A DNA stretch of 64,000 bases from Diaporthe sp. PMI_573 (GCA_021399435.1 JAJTUP010000006.1:1550001-1614000), one strand, 5' to 3'. Counted from the stretch's first letter, positions 35,848-47,800 are shown. Program-made: numbers and translations. The notes: generated by a model not told the origin, from the sequence alone.

Positions 35848-37250
35848 CTAGGACGTTGCCACAGACTTCTCCTCGGCCTCGGCTCTCTTCCCTCCCTGGC
35901 CATTCGCCTCCCCCCCGTTGACGCCAGACTCGCTGCTCGTCTCCGAAGAAACGTGCTTTGGCTTCATGAAGGGCCAGTGGCCCTTGACCTCCCTGAATCT
36001 CATCACAACGAAGCTGCCGATAACGAAGATCCAATAGACGTTGTACGCGATGACGGAGCCGTATGTGCCTGTGTTGTTCCAGCCGAGGATGGCGTTGAAG
36101 ATACCCCAGCCACCTCCTCCGTTGAACTCAGGGCTGCAGCACTGCAATTTTGGTCAGGATTTGGGGCGACTTGGCACCATGAGGGTAGGATCGAGGCTTA
36201 CGTTGACGTGCCACACGGCTTTGTCGACGTCGTAAGAACCAGGGCCGACTCCAAGTTCAGCTGCATCACCTCCGACAATATTGTTCCTGTTCCGATGTTA
36301 GAGAACTGGTTGATATCCCATGCTCTCTTCGGCACCATTTGGGCCCCCAAAATGACTTGACAGGAGAATGTGTGCATGGGTTACTCACCACTTCTGTTGT
36401 TCAAAATAACCAACGGCTCGGGAGAAGAGCCCAGCTGCGACAAGGTAGAGCAAGCACGTGGAGAGGACTAGGAACAGTTGCATCTTGGCCGAGGAACCGA
36501 ACCTGCAAGGACAGAGTCAGTCGAGCAAATACAGCAAATACACCGGGGAAGAAAAGTTGGGAATAGGACTTACTTGTACAGAATATACCCCACGAGGACA
36601 CCTACCAGCAACCCAACAACGGCAGGCAACGGGAACGCGGTGGCCGGGGCCGAAAACGACACACCGGCCACGAAGATGATGGCCTCGATTCCCTCGCGCA
36701 GGACGGTGATGAAGGGGAGGATGAACAGGGCGTACTTCTCAGAGAAGTTCTTGAGCCAGCCAAAGCGGGAGCCCGTCTTGACCATGGGCCCCTCGAGGGC
36801 GGCGGCCAGCTTGACGCGCCACTTCTCCTGCATCCTGGAGATGCGCAGGAGGGCGGCGCCGACGAGGGTGATGATTATGGAGGCAAACAGGGCGAAAGCG
36901 CCCTCGTAGTAGAGCTCGCTGGTCTCCCAGTTGTTGACGCCCACGGTGTAGAAGGTGCCGATGACGGCGGCTGCCACCACCAGGCAGATGAAGAAGCCGA
37001 GGCCGGTTCCCGCCCAGACCTGTTTGAAAAGAAAAGGAGAGCGTCAGAGGGTGCCGGCTGGTCAAGCATGCCTTGTTGCTATGATGGGACTCACCTGCCG
37101 CCGGAGCTTCTTGTACACCTTGACATCTCGCCCAGGGCCGTCGAGGGTCTGTTTGAGCCATGCGAGGAGCACAGAGACGATGATGACAGTCTCGAGGGTC
37201 TCACGAAACACGACGAGGAAGACAGGGACGGCAAAGACTTGGGGCGCCAT
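35848..37250 (-). CDS. ftr1: High-affinity iron permease FTR1
   Basis: Plasma-membrane Fe(III) permease that takes up iron oxidised by the FET3 ferroxidase. Exons: 37250-37095, 37019-36574, 36502-36389, 36286-36202, 36141-35848, giving 364 aa. Both REXXE iron-binding motifs are intact: RETLE at 16-20 and REGIE at 160-164. Seven or so membrane segments are visible, beginning [17 protein letters not shown]. The loop [20 protein letters not shown] and the final helix [16 protein letters not shown] are typical of the family. The C-terminal tail is hydrophilic. ATG 37250 gives the family N-terminus [12 protein letters not shown]3 is divergent across 1.85 kb, the standard arrangement for fungal reductive iron uptake, with GATA-factor sites between them. 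Confidence 0.96.
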
Positions 37251-37433
37251 GTTGGCCGCTGATGCGCAGGTGTACGGGTTCAGATGGGAGGACACGAGGG
37301 AGCGGCGATGAGGACGAGGATGCCAGACAAGAAATCATCAGACAGACACGGTCGGCGCAAGACGGGGGGGGCCGCCAGGATGGGTCAGGTCAGGCTGAGC
37401 AGCGAGGTCGCCTGGGAAGCTCTGATCAATCTT

Positions 37434-37442
37434 ATCAGATAA
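37434..37442 (+). promoter_or_regulatory. ATCAGATAA, siderophore GATA-factor site (FTR1 side)
   Basis: A perfect match to ATCWGATAA, the known recognition sequence of SreA/SRE-type iron-responsive GATA repressors. It lies 184 bp upstream of the FTR1 start. Binding here is inferred from the motif and the target gene. Confidence 0.7.
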
Positions 37443-37558
37443 TAATTATGTTAGACATGTGGTGGGGGACAATTAATGCATGCTTGACCAGCCGGTCTGG
37501 TCGACGCCTCCTCGCCGACGATCTGTGCCCTGCAGTTTTGTGACATTGGACGAATCAG

Positions 37559-37566
37559 GATATATA
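37559..37566 (-). promoter_or_regulatory. Possible TATA box for FTR1
   Basis: An atatatac/gtatatat element lies about 310 bp upstream of the FTR1 ATG on its side of the divergent region. It is a simple sequence match only. Confidence 0.35.
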
Positions 37567-38242
37567 CAGGGTGCAGTGGTGGTGGGTGGGCACGCTCGCT
37601 CTCGCTGCTGAGAAGCGTCTCCCGAACAGGGGGTCGCTGTTGTGGGTGGATCTGGCCAGCAAAGAAAGCAAACGAGGCAGAAGTAGTGTTGTGTATCCCT
37701 CCAGCTGGCTCAACCACCAATTCGGTGGCGGCTTCGGATATGCGCTACAAGTCTGGTACAAAGCATGTCCTCCGCCGGTCCTGGGCGTCGGCCCAATGGC
37801 GTGTAAGAGGAGACATAGGGGACCCGCTTCCCACCCCTGTCCGCCTCCCCGCTATCCAAAGCACTTGATGTAGGCTAGCCTGTCGAAAGCTTAATTTTCG
37901 GGTCGAGATCCTTCAGCCCAGGGAGTTGGAAAGAGCATCGGCACCAGAGGGGTACCGTGTATCAATCCACTGCAAGGAGTCATTGACAGCAACATGCAAT
38001 TTGAACCGTCCACATCTGGCTGGGTGCGTATGGAATCGTACGATCCAGACCAGAAGCAGAGACCAACCCCGCCCAACTTGCGCCGTGATCTTCCATGGGC
38101 TGGCTAATAATACAGTAACAATAAAACTCTGCTCCATCACTCTTCTAGTGTAGTCCCGACACTTGTTTTGGGTTCCATGCACGGAGCAGGGTCCTCCCAC
38201 CTGCCTTATCATATCAGATTGGGAACGCCCCCCTGCCGAATC

Positions 38243-38251
38243 TTATCTGAT
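38243..38251 (-). promoter_or_regulatory. ATCAGATAA, siderophore GATA-factor site (FET3 side)
   Basis: The second perfect ATCWGATAA match, read on the minus strand (ttatctgat on the plus strand). It is about 850 bp upstream of the FET3 start. Confidence 0.65.
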
Positions 38252-38835
38252 CCGTCCCCCACCCGAGCCCGACCACCGCATTTGTCCCGTTTCCATTGCC
38301 GCCTGGAACATCAACTAAGCAGCCACCATTCTCTTCAACGCCGCCCCATACAGTATCTACTGATACACCGGGCTAGTACCCAGGCACTAGCACAGGCCGG
38401 CGTGCCACCCGTGGGACGTGGGAGGGGGGCCAGCCCTCACCAGGCTGCCAGGCAAGCAGCAGAAGCAACTGCTCGGCCAAGAGCCCTAATCAAACAAGCT
38501 TATGACACGGGCGACAAGCTTTGGTCCATGTAACAGTCTCGGTAGGCTCGAGCCTGTTCTGGCAGCCCCGTCGCCCCCCACCGGTGGGGTCACCCTCGCA
38601 TCGGGGCCCCCATGCGCTTAAACCTTCCCTCGCTGCCACAACACGCCCCTAGCTTCACCACCGTCCGCTCTTCGGATGTGCTGCGTGACGGTTCTCTGGT
38701 GGCTGGACGCCCATGGGCATGGTGGGAATCCTGGCCGGCTCTGAGACCTTAGTCCTGCCCGAATATAGTTCACCTTTAGACCACGCCACCACCCCGTGGC
38801 CTGACCATGATTGTTTCTGATCTTTGGTTTTGATT

Positions 38836-38845
38836 GATAAGATAA
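38836..38845 (+). promoter_or_regulatory. Tandem GATAAGATAA
   Basis: Two adjacent GATAA cores sit about 258 bp upstream of the FET3 start. Each fits the general fungal GATA-factor consensus HGATAR. They could serve the iron regulator or a nitrogen/light GATA factor. Confidence 0.5.
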
Positions 38846-39102
38846 TCTCAGCTCGTTGAACCCGGCTGTATGCTCTCCCCCCCCCTGCTCCATCTGGCTC
38901 CCGTCTCCTCCCACTCTCGTACCCCTCGGTTCTCCGCGAACTGACCATTGCCTCTGTTGCCCACCAACTATTTTCTTGGGCTGCGGTCGGCGGCACTGTC
39001 TTATACAACACCGGCGATTCCAAGACAGCCTCTCCTTTCCTGGAATGTATTGTGTTGTTCAGCATCTGGACTAGGGCATTCAGACTTGTATCCGCCATCA
39101 GC

Positions 39103-41185
39103 ATGGCTTCCTCAATTCCTTCACGTTTCCTTCTGCTGGCAGTCTTCTCCCTCTTCGCTGTAGTACGAACAGCCACCGTCACATACGACTTTGAAGTCGG
39201 GTGGGTTACTGCAAACCCAGATGCCGCCTTTGAACGCCCGACGATTGGCATCAATGGGAAATGGCCCATACCACCCATCACAGCAAATGTCGGTGATCAG
39301 GTCGTCGTCAATGTCCTGAACTCCCTGGGAAACCAAACGACGTCGCTGCATTTCCATGGTCTTTACATGTAGGACAATCCCATGCTCTCGAAAAATCCGG
39401 GCACGGCCGAGTACCGTTCTGACCATCAACCATATCACAGGAATGGCACGACACACATGGATGGACCTGTCGGTGTGACACAATGCCCCATCCAACCGGG
39501 CTCCAGGTTCACCTACAACTTCACAATCAACCAACCAGGCACGTACTGGTACCACTCCCACGTGAGGGGCCAGTATCCCGACGGTCTGCGTGGGCCACTG
39601 ATCATCCACGACCCGGACTCCCCATTCAATGGGCAGTACGACGAGGAACGCATTCTGACCGTTTCCGACTGGTACCACGACGAAATGCCCGGGCTGATCG
39701 AGGGCTTCATCAGCAAGGGCAACCCAACCGGTGCGGAGCCAGTCCCTAAGAATGCCCTCTTCAACGAGACGCAGAACCTTACCGTCCCTGTCGAGCCGGG
39801 CAAGACGTATCTGTTCCGCATGGTCAACATGGGCGCTTTTGCGGGGCAGTACGTCTGGTTCGAGGGCCACAATATTTCCATCGTGGAAGTTGACGGGGTC
39901 TACACGCAGCCTGCGGTGGCGGACAGGATATATCTCTCTGCTGCCCAAAGGTGTAGTTTCCTGCTAACCACGAGGAACGACACCAACGCGAATTTCCCCT
40001 TCGTCGCAAGCATGGATACTGTGAGTCCCTTGTTCTGCTGCGTCCTTTTCCAGACCTTACACGGGACTGAGTTTTCCTTCAGGACCTCTTCGACACCCTG
40101 CCCGACGACTTGAATTGGAATGTCACGGGGTGGTTGTCGTATGACAGCTCTAAGCCACTGCCTGAACCAGCCCTGGTGGATGAGTTCAACGAGTTTGACG
40201 ACTACACTCTGGTACCCCATGACAACCAGACCATTCTCGGTGCGCCAGACCATCAGATCGAGCTTGAAGTAATCATGGACAACCTCGGAGACGGGGCCAA
40301 TTAGTAAGTCTCATCAACCCAGCCGCCAACTTCGGATACTGACGGGGTGCCAGCGCATTCTTCAACAACATAACATACAAGGCTCCCAAGGTCCCCACAC
40401 TATACACGGCACTCTCATCCGGCGAGACAGCGACCAACGCCCAGGTCTACGGTAGCCACACGCACAGCTTCGTGCTGCAGAAGGGCGAGGTCGTGCAGCT
40501 GGTGGTCGACAACGCCGACACGGGCAAGCACCCGTTCCACCTGCACGGGCACGCCTTCCAGGCCGTGTGGCGGTCCGAAGAGGACGCAGGGCCCTTTGCC
40601 GAGTCGAACGCCACCGAGGCCGACTTCTCAACCACCCCGATGCGCAGGGACACCTTCGTCCTGCCACCGCAGGGGAACATTGTCCTGCGCTTCCGCGCCG
40701 ACAACCCGGGCGTCTGGCTGTTCCACTGCCACATCGAGTGGCACGTCGAGTCCGGGCTCATCGCTACCATGGTCGAGGCGCCGCTCGACCTGCAGCGCGA
40801 CCTCGTCGTGCCTCAGGGCCACTACGACGCCTGCGCCGCCGCCTCGCCACCTGTGCCTACGGTCGGCAACGCGGCGGGAAACACGGCTAATCTTCTCGAC
40901 CTCAGCGGGGAGCCGTCTCCGCCTGCTAGGCTGCCGGATGGGTTCATGGCTAGGGGCATCGTGGCTCTGGTCTTCAGCTGTGTCAGTGGCGTGCTTGGTG
41001 TCGCCGTCGTGGCGTGGTATGGCCTCTCTGGCGACCCTGCGGCGTTTGCGGGGAAAGGCGCAGGCGGCGCTGGTGTGTTCCAGCAGGGTGCTTCTGGGCA
41101 AGATGCTGCTGCGAACGACAATGGCACCACTGTTGAGGAGGTCACTGCTGTGTCTGGTGGCGGCACGGGGGCCGGGAAGAGATGA
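39103..41185 (+). CDS. fet3: Multicopper ferroxidase FET3
   Basis: Cell-surface multicopper oxidase that oxidises Fe(II) for uptake by FTR1. Exons 39103-39368, 39441-40020, 40083-40303 and 40354-41185 encode 632 aa. A signal peptide (about 1-23) precedes [13 protein letters not shown]. The copper ligands are complete: HFHG at 83-86, [16 protein letters not shown] and HCHIEWH. Many N-glycosylation sites (NQT, NGT, NET, NIS, NIT) and a C-terminal membrane helix ([20 protein letters not shown]) fit a Fet3-type anchored ferroxidase, not a secreted laccase. An in-frame TAG at 39371 lies inside a 72-bp phase-2 intron (at|gtagga...cacag|G); splicing restores [19 protein letters not shown], so the gene is intact. 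Where yeast Fet3 has Glu185 (SEWYHD), this protein has Asp (SDWYHD). Confidence 0.95.
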
Positions 41186-41695
41186 TGAGGTGGTTGCGAT
41201 CTATTTGCAATTGCAAAGGTGGACAGAACAGAGTGTTCTGCGTCTGCTGGTCGAAGCTCCAAGCATACTAGTCCTTGAGGGCTTCTCCAAGCGAAATTCT
41301 AGGATCGCGGCCAGCCAGTGTAATATGCCACGTTGCTAATCCACAGCCCTTGTTTTGCATAATCATATGCAAGTTTGACTCCAGATACCAACACAGCTTC
41401 TATACCAGTCATGCAATATTCCGAGGTTGTCAAGTGATTTTCTACTCTAATCTTCGAGACTCGGATCGTAAGAACCCCTTCCCCCTCCTTCCCCCTGGTA
41501 GTATTATGATTCCAACATTAGACGGACAGAAGGGGTACCACTCATGGGCATCTTCTACCCCCAACGGCCGACACAAGAATAAACGAAGAAGAAGTGATAG
41601 TATTAGTAAAAGGTAAAACACGTGCTGAAACATAAACTTGCCCCCGCCATACTCTGTCGATCAAAAAGAAATGAAAGAAGAAGACTGGGAACCCC
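41186..41695. other. Convergent intergenic region
   Basis: This is the 3' flank of FET3 and of the secreted cysteine-rich protein gene. I see no gene. Confidence 0.65.
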
Positions 41696-42386
41696 TCAGA
41701 TCTCGCAGGAGAGGATGCCCGGGTTCTGGACGCCGCCCATGCAGACGGGGTTGACGCCCCAGCCGAGCGCATTGTTGGGCCTGATGTTGACGGGGTCTCT
41801 GCAGTTCCCGTACCCAACAGCGATGTTCAGGTTCTGGCCCATGCCGCGGATGAAATACTGCCCGGATATGCCCTTGTTGTGCTTGACGCCGGACCAGTCT
41901 TTCTTGCAGCAGTTGTTGAATATACACCTGACACCCTTGGCGATCCATTCACCTTTGAGGGGCGCTTCCAAGTTGCTGTCCTGCACCGACATGACGTACG
42001 TTGTTAGTCTTCTTGGGACCTCTTTTTGTTTCTTGGCCACTCAAAACAAAAGGAGGGGGGAGGCAGGGGGCGAGGTTTGACGAGGAGAACAGGTCATGGG
42101 ATACACATACATTGCAGACGTAGATGCCGGTCGTCTCGTAACAGTGAACCCTGTTGCACTCGCCGGGCCCGATCTTGTACATCCTATCCTTAAGGCCGCC
42201 TACCTGGAGATCGAGCTGCATGTTTTCGATGTTATCTTTCGAACCGGACCCGAAGATGCCACAGAAAAGCCTCCCATTGTCGGAAACCTGTGTTTCGCGC
42301 GCGTCGAGATTCGTGTCGCTCGGGACGAAGCTGGCGGCGGCGCTGCCCAAGAGGCAAGCGAGGACGAGTTTTTCGTAGCGAACCAT
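41696..42386 (-). CDS. Small secreted cysteine-rich protein
   Basis: I do not recognise the family. Exons 42386-42111 and 41980-41696 encode 186 aa; the 130-bp intron is phase 0. A clear signal peptide (MVRYEKLVLACLLGSAAAS) is followed by a mature part with ten cysteines, including GECNRVHC, an IFNNCCKKD doublet, GNCRDP, PVCMGG and the terminal ILSCEI. Ten cysteines allow five disulfides; there is no transmembrane segment. Size, secretion and cysteine content fit small secreted proteins seen in plant- and insect-associated fungi, many of which are effector candidates. No function can be claimed. It is convergent with FET3 and next to PI synthase. Confidence 0.8.
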
Positions 42387-43708
42387 GCTGGTGGATGTTG
42401 CGTTGTATTATTAACGTTCGGATTAAATATTAAATCGAATCGTGTCGTAGAGGTATTTACTGACTTTGTTGAATGATCCTGATTGATCCTGATTGATGTG
42501 ATGGTTTTCACCCAAGTTGCTGTGTAGAGAGCACCTCAACCGGAGCCCTGTCGGTCGAGGGGCGCCGCCAATAGCCATATATAAACACACCGGGCAGCTA
42601 CCACAGCGTCATTCAAAGAGCCCTCTTGGTAGCGGAAACATCCAAAGCGAACGTCTTGTCCGCTTGCTCCATCCTCCGCGAATGTGATCTCTCCATGCCG
42701 CTGTGCCGTAGAGCTCCATACTTAGCCCACAGTCGTGGCAAGGCGCCTCAGCCTTTCGGCTATTTCGAAGACCCTCTTATCCCAGCGGCAGGGATTCAAT
42801 GAGGCCGGGGGCCATGATGTTTTGTCAGGTGTGGGCGTTGCCGGGTGCGGTAGATGCCACTGCGTTGTTGCGGGAAGCATAATATGAAGAGCGAGGCGGA
42901 CAATATCAAGTCAGCCGAGGGCTCGTCCTGTATACCTCCGGGCGACATTGGAACAGCTCCGCCACGAGACTCTTCGAAATCAAAGACGCGGCTCGGCCGA
43001 CAGGTCGAGGCAAACTGGCCTGCACCGTACGGGCTCATCGGTTCCATCGCCTCCCTCACATTGGCACCACCGCAAATCACACAACTGGTCACACCAGAAC
43101 CACTCTTTCATTATCTTGCTGCTCTTTCCTCTTCTCGCCGACTCCTTTCACAGCGTAGAGTCTGAAACAGTCCCAAGAATAAATAGCAATGAGAGCCTAA
43201 TTCCCCAGCGAGCCCAACAGCACGCGGTTCAAAGCGAAATCCAAGCAACTGGCTCCAGTCTTCTAAAGTAGCCGTCGATCCTGCCCAAACTCCTTTGCTG
43301 TGCTGCGAATCTCCTTGCGGCACAGTTCAACCTGACCGTCCTCTTCCGAATAGTCTTGGACCATTTTGTACAAAGAAAAATACAACTCTGTGAAGGCAAA
43401 AACCCCGACTTCTAGCAGCCTGGCACTCTGGGTCTTTGACCGACCCGCAACCACCTTGATTCACCGTTCGATAAATCTTGGTGTCTCCAATTCTTGTTTG
43501 ACCTCCATTAAACGTGAGCGCCACGAAATGCGACACTTTTCCCTTCTTATCATCAGTCGCGCCATCCGTGGAACGTCACTTGACCAGCGACCTGTGTTAT
43601 GCTGCCCTCCCAATTCTTGAAGAGTCCGATGCGCGAGCTTGTTCTGTCTGCTGCACTCGAATTGGTACCACCCGTCGTCGCCCAGTTCGCTGCTAGCAAG
43701 CCATCCGT
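42387..43708. other. Intergenic, promoter of the secreted protein gene
   Basis: This 1.3-kb stretch has no supportable gene. It holds the upstream region of the secreted protein gene and the 3' flank of PI synthase. The short frames (60-107 codons) overlap and show no motifs. Confidence 0.6.
42577..42585 (-). promoter_or_regulatory. Possible TATA box of the secreted protein gene
   Basis: An atatataaa stretch lies about 190 bp upstream of the ATG, with a CCAAT pentamer beside it at 42568-42572. The evidence is a motif match only. Confidence 0.35.
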
Positions 43709-44875
43709 TCAAGCGGTCTTCCCCTTCTTCTTAGGCAGGCCCTGTTCTTGCCTCATGGCAACATCCCCCTCAGCCAGCCACTTGCTAGCCTTGACCAGCT
43801 GGATCACATTCATGATCTGCTTGTAGGCCATGACGGGGAAGCTGATGCCGGCGAGAATCCAGGGCACAGTGCTATCCATCTTGTTGGCGCGGGCAAGCTC
43901 GAGGGCTGCGGCGCTGTAGGGGCTGGTGAAGACCTTCTCCAGCACGGAGCTGTTCACCTGGGCTCCCGCCTGGAGGTTATCCGCGGCGGGGGTCGACAGG
44001 AGTGCGGGCGAAAGGGTGGGCGAAGAAAAGGACAGCAGGTACAGAGCAATGAAGAACAGCTCGTTCAAGGCGCATGCAACGAACAAGACCACCTAGAAAG
44101 CCCGGGTCAGTTCAGTCTCGGGGCCGTTGTACGAGGTACATCTTGGTGGTGGTGTTTGGAAGCGAAGAGAGAGGGGCACATACCTTGTTCGTGTAGTAGA
44201 GGTTCAGAAGCCAGCTCCTGCTCTTGTCCACTGACTTGTGGCTCTGGTTCGAGCCACCCATCACAAGGGTCGTGTACATGTGCATGTAGTGGCTAGCGAA
44301 GTCGAGCGAGATCAAGCCCTGGAAAATGATGGCCCAGCGAGGGAACGCGGACGAGAGGAACACCAGCAAGCACGAGGTTGTGCATCGGTCCGTCACCATG
44401 TCGAGGACGGCGCCAAAGCGCGTGCTCTGCTCGTAGTACCGCGCGGCATATCCGTCGAGGGCGTCGAGGAGGCACGATACGCTGTAGAGAAGCGAGCAGG
44501 TCCGGGGGTGGAGGGGCATGTAGTAGAGGGACGAAATGGCGAGGACGATGCGCACGTAGCCTTCAGGAAGAGTTGTCAGCTTGCTGGGCGTGTTGATGGC
44601 CTCCCCGAGACCTCGTGCCGAGGATGCTTGTGGGGGACAACGCAGTGTGGCCCTCAAGAGCAGGGGCTTTGCGTACCAATCAGGTTGGGTATGAAGAAGA
44701 AAATGTTCTCGGTAGGTTGAGCAGTTTGGGCGATGCCATCGCCAGAGGCACGGGCTGAGCCATTGCCGTTGACGACAGCGTTCTGTTCTGGTGGGGGCTC
44801 AGGCCTCGCCTTGGTGGGAGTGTCGTCAGCCACGGCGGCCAGAGCTGCCTGTCTTCGGGTCCTAGCTCCAGACAT
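43709..44875 (-). CDS. pis1: CDP-diacylglycerol-inositol 3-phosphatidyltransferase
   Basis: Phosphatidylinositol synthase: joins CDP-diacylglycerol and myo-inositol to make PI, in the ER membrane. Exons 44875-44677, 44560-44184 and 44092-43709 encode 319 aa. The CDP-alcohol phosphatidyltransferase signature is complete: Asp99, Asp102-Gly103, Ala106-Arg107, Gly116, Asp120 and Asp124 in LLDALDGYAARYYEQSTRFG and the following AVLDMVTD. FFFIPNLIGYVRIVLAISSL is the usual first membrane segment. The N-terminal ~55 residues form a hydrophilic extension (MSGARTRRQAALAA) longer than in yeast, which is common in filamentous fungi. The C-terminus ends in a basic LPKKKGKTA. Confidence 0.95.
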
Positions 44876-47800
44876 GACAATGTTTGGTCAATGAATCGCA
44901 GATGGGATGTTCGACAGGGCGAAACGCGAGATGCGGCGGCGTCTTGTTGTCGATCGTGGCTTGCCGAGGTTTGATGTGCTTGGAGAGAATGCCTCTTTTG
45001 TTGTCCGGGTAGGCCGGCGTGAAAGACTGGATATCAAAGACCGGTTGGGAGACGTGTGGAGCTGGCTCGTTGGCTATACGTGGCGTGGGCGTGGCGTGGC
45101 GTGGCGTGAGACGCGGGTGGGGAGCTTTGCTTCATGTGAGTAGCTTTCGCATGTTCTGCAGACGCTATCTCGATGTTCACAGTCGTGCCAATGGTAAAAG
45201 GGAGAAGATGGCGGGTTCACAAGCGAGATGGACAGATGCGAACCCAAATGTAAGCGTCGCCAGGCCGGGGCGGCTTGATAGGAATAGGAAAGTTTACTGC
45301 CCGGCCGAGACAGCTCTCGCGGTCGATAAGCCTGGCGATAAGGCTTCCCAAGCGAACTGGCAGCCTGGACAGGGATTGTGTTCCGGCCGTTCCTAGCGGC
45401 GTCGCCTCATCTGCCACTCGGCCACTCGGCCCAGATCGCAACAGCAGTTGCAGGCGAGGCAGGTCCCGAGACCGAGGGTAGGGAGCAGGAGTTGTGCTTC
45501 TCAGACTTCCAAAAACCGTTTTGGGTCACTTCTTGAACGACCTTTCGGACTCTAATGTGGCCGTCGCCGAATGTTCCCTGACGAGGGTCCCAAGCAAAAT
45601 GAAGCCTATGGCATTCACCTTTGTAGGTCGCATCCAGGCAGCCCTGCTTACAGTAGGTGCCTGCCTGGCATGCCCATTTGGTTACCTGGCCTTTGATTAT
45701 ATGTCACTGCCCACTTGCAGGTCGGCAGCAGGTTCCCCTTCTCGCATGCGAGTTGTGCCTGCTTCCGGGCCGGCTGGGGCGATGGGACCAGCCATGATGA
45801 GACGAGGCATGCCACTTAAAAGCGAGTTCCCTTGTGACCCTGTCTGTGTCTTGCATGCTGCGTGCCTGGCTGACATTTATGGTGCCGAACGGGGTGGGCT
45901 GGGCCTGACAGCGCTGATAGGGGGTTCGTTTGAAGTTGTGAGTCGCATGCAGACGGCACCACGGGAAACATCCATGTCACCGGCAGCTCCGGCGGAGTGG
46001 ATGGGATCACCAGAGATAAACTCTCGGCAAACCCTACTGTAGGGATGCCCCGTGTGGCCGGGAGTACCGAGAAGAGCAAGTGGGCGGCGTCAGACCCCGT
46101 CAGCCCCGTCAGGTGTCCCGCAATCTCCGTGACAGACGATGTGCGAGGCTGGCCGGTCGTTCCCCTACGTGAACACGCACACCAGACATCGCCAGGCCTC
46201 GCCCACCACAGTATGCATGCATGGCATTGGCGGGGTTGCAGCCGAGTATTACTTGACTCGCCTGCGTGTGTTTGTGTGTGTATTCCTTCTTCCTGTGTCC
46301 CATGCATGTCTCGGAAGACGACACGGGCGGCAAAGGGATGGCATGGCAGAACATAGCATAGCATGGCTGCCGGCACCCGACCTCGCCTACGTCATCTGGC
46401 AGATGCACATTTGTTCGACAGCGGCAGAGTCTCAGATGGGGGCGGTATTACTGTGTACCATGATGCGAGCGAGCAATGCCGGTTGGTGGCTGGGAGGCGG
46501 GAAGGAGAAAGATCATCACCATGGGTTGGACCGGACCTCATCTCGGATGTACACAGCACCCATAGAACTGCTTCTTCTATTCTTGGGGTAAACCCCCTGA
46601 GGAGGGCTGCACTATTCTGTCCCGCCGGCCTGCCAAGCCAGCTGACACAAGTTGGTTGTCGGCAGCTCGAAGCTCTGGGACGAGGAGTGCGGGTGCAGGT
46701 CGGCGCCGTTCAATCATGGTGACGGCCGACAGCAGCGAGTGGTGCACAGTACAGTCAGTCCTCAGCCCTCGGATGGCTGGCTACCCGGTTGAAAGGGCCA
46801 TTGGTCTGGAAGACTGAAATGACGACTGCCATCAGAGGGGGATGTTCTGTCATATTATTTGGTGGTTAGATCGCGACAGGTCATACAGGTGAGGCACCGA
46901 AGGGGGGCACTAACAGGAGCACTCCCAAAGTACCTAGGTAGGCTTGGCTGCCAATACATTTGTACCTGGACAGCTACCGTATCCTGGGGTCTGAGGCTGC
47001 TCCCTCCCCTTGCTCACGCCACACGTCACAACTGCTGAACAAAGTAATGATCGTGTTACTAGGGGCATCTACCCACATCCCACAGTAGCGTTGCGGCAGG
47101 TCGCGGTACTGTCTGGACTGTGTGCTGCGCACCTACCGTTGCAGCAGCAGTGCTTGCAGCCAGGGCTGTGGTTCTGGCCTGCACGCCTGCACGCAAGGGA
47201 CCCAGGGCTCCAGGGTTTTGCCCGCCATCTCTGCCACCTTGGGTGCATGGGCCATTGGGGGGGGGCAACTCAGGCTGGAGGGCAGCCAGAGGATCTGGAG
47301 TCTGGGCCCTGAAGCTGGTATCCCTCCTGGCCCTGGCACTGGCCGTGCTTGCGGGGCCTGGCAGCCCTGGGAGCCCTGGGAGCTTCGACACCGCCCACCC
47401 CGCCCTCATCTGCCCGCAGACAGGCCTTTGCTTGCCCTTCTCGCCCTGGTTGCACATACTGTCCTGGCTGCACAAGCCAAAGTACCTGGCCTACCTGGCA
47501 TATATCGTAGGTAGACGAGACGGAGGAGCGGGTCAACAGGAGGAAGAAAAAAAATAATACCCAAACACTCAACACGGGCTACGACAGCGATCGATAAATT
47601 CTTTCCTCCTGCCTACCTCTCTTCCTCTGCCATTGCCTGTCTCTCTCTGTCTCTCTCTCGCCTCCTCTGCACATCATCCTCCGGTCCAGACTTGGTTACT
47701 TCCAAGGTTGTCTTGATAATCCTTAGGCTAAGCCAGCCGTCACACACTCTCTCCCTTCCTCCCTCTCCCACTGGGCTGACACCACCCCTCCCTCCCTCTC

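Larger units (their letters stand above)
37251..39102. promoter_or_regulatory. Bidirectional FTR1/FET3 control region
   Basis: A 1.85-kb stretch lies between the divergent start codons of the permease and the ferroxidase. It contains two perfect ATCAGATAA sites (separate entries), a tandem GATAAGATAA, a single TTATCA at 38206-38211, and a TATA-like tatata at about 37560. Short frames inside have no recognisable product. Confidence 0.75.

Noticed and set aside
39103..39441. FET3 as a pseudogene with a premature stop
   Set aside because: The stop lies in an intron with good donor and acceptor, and splicing restores the conserved copper-oxidase sequence.
45494..46042. 182-codon frame in the gene-free block
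   Set aside because: It has no domain, no homologous pattern and no convincing context; kept only as a possibility in the finding on that block.
47059..47557. Collagen-like Gly-Pro frames
   Set aside because: The PGLPG-type pattern comes from short gccctgg/gggagc DNA repeats read on either strand and does not extend far enough to be a collagen-like gene.
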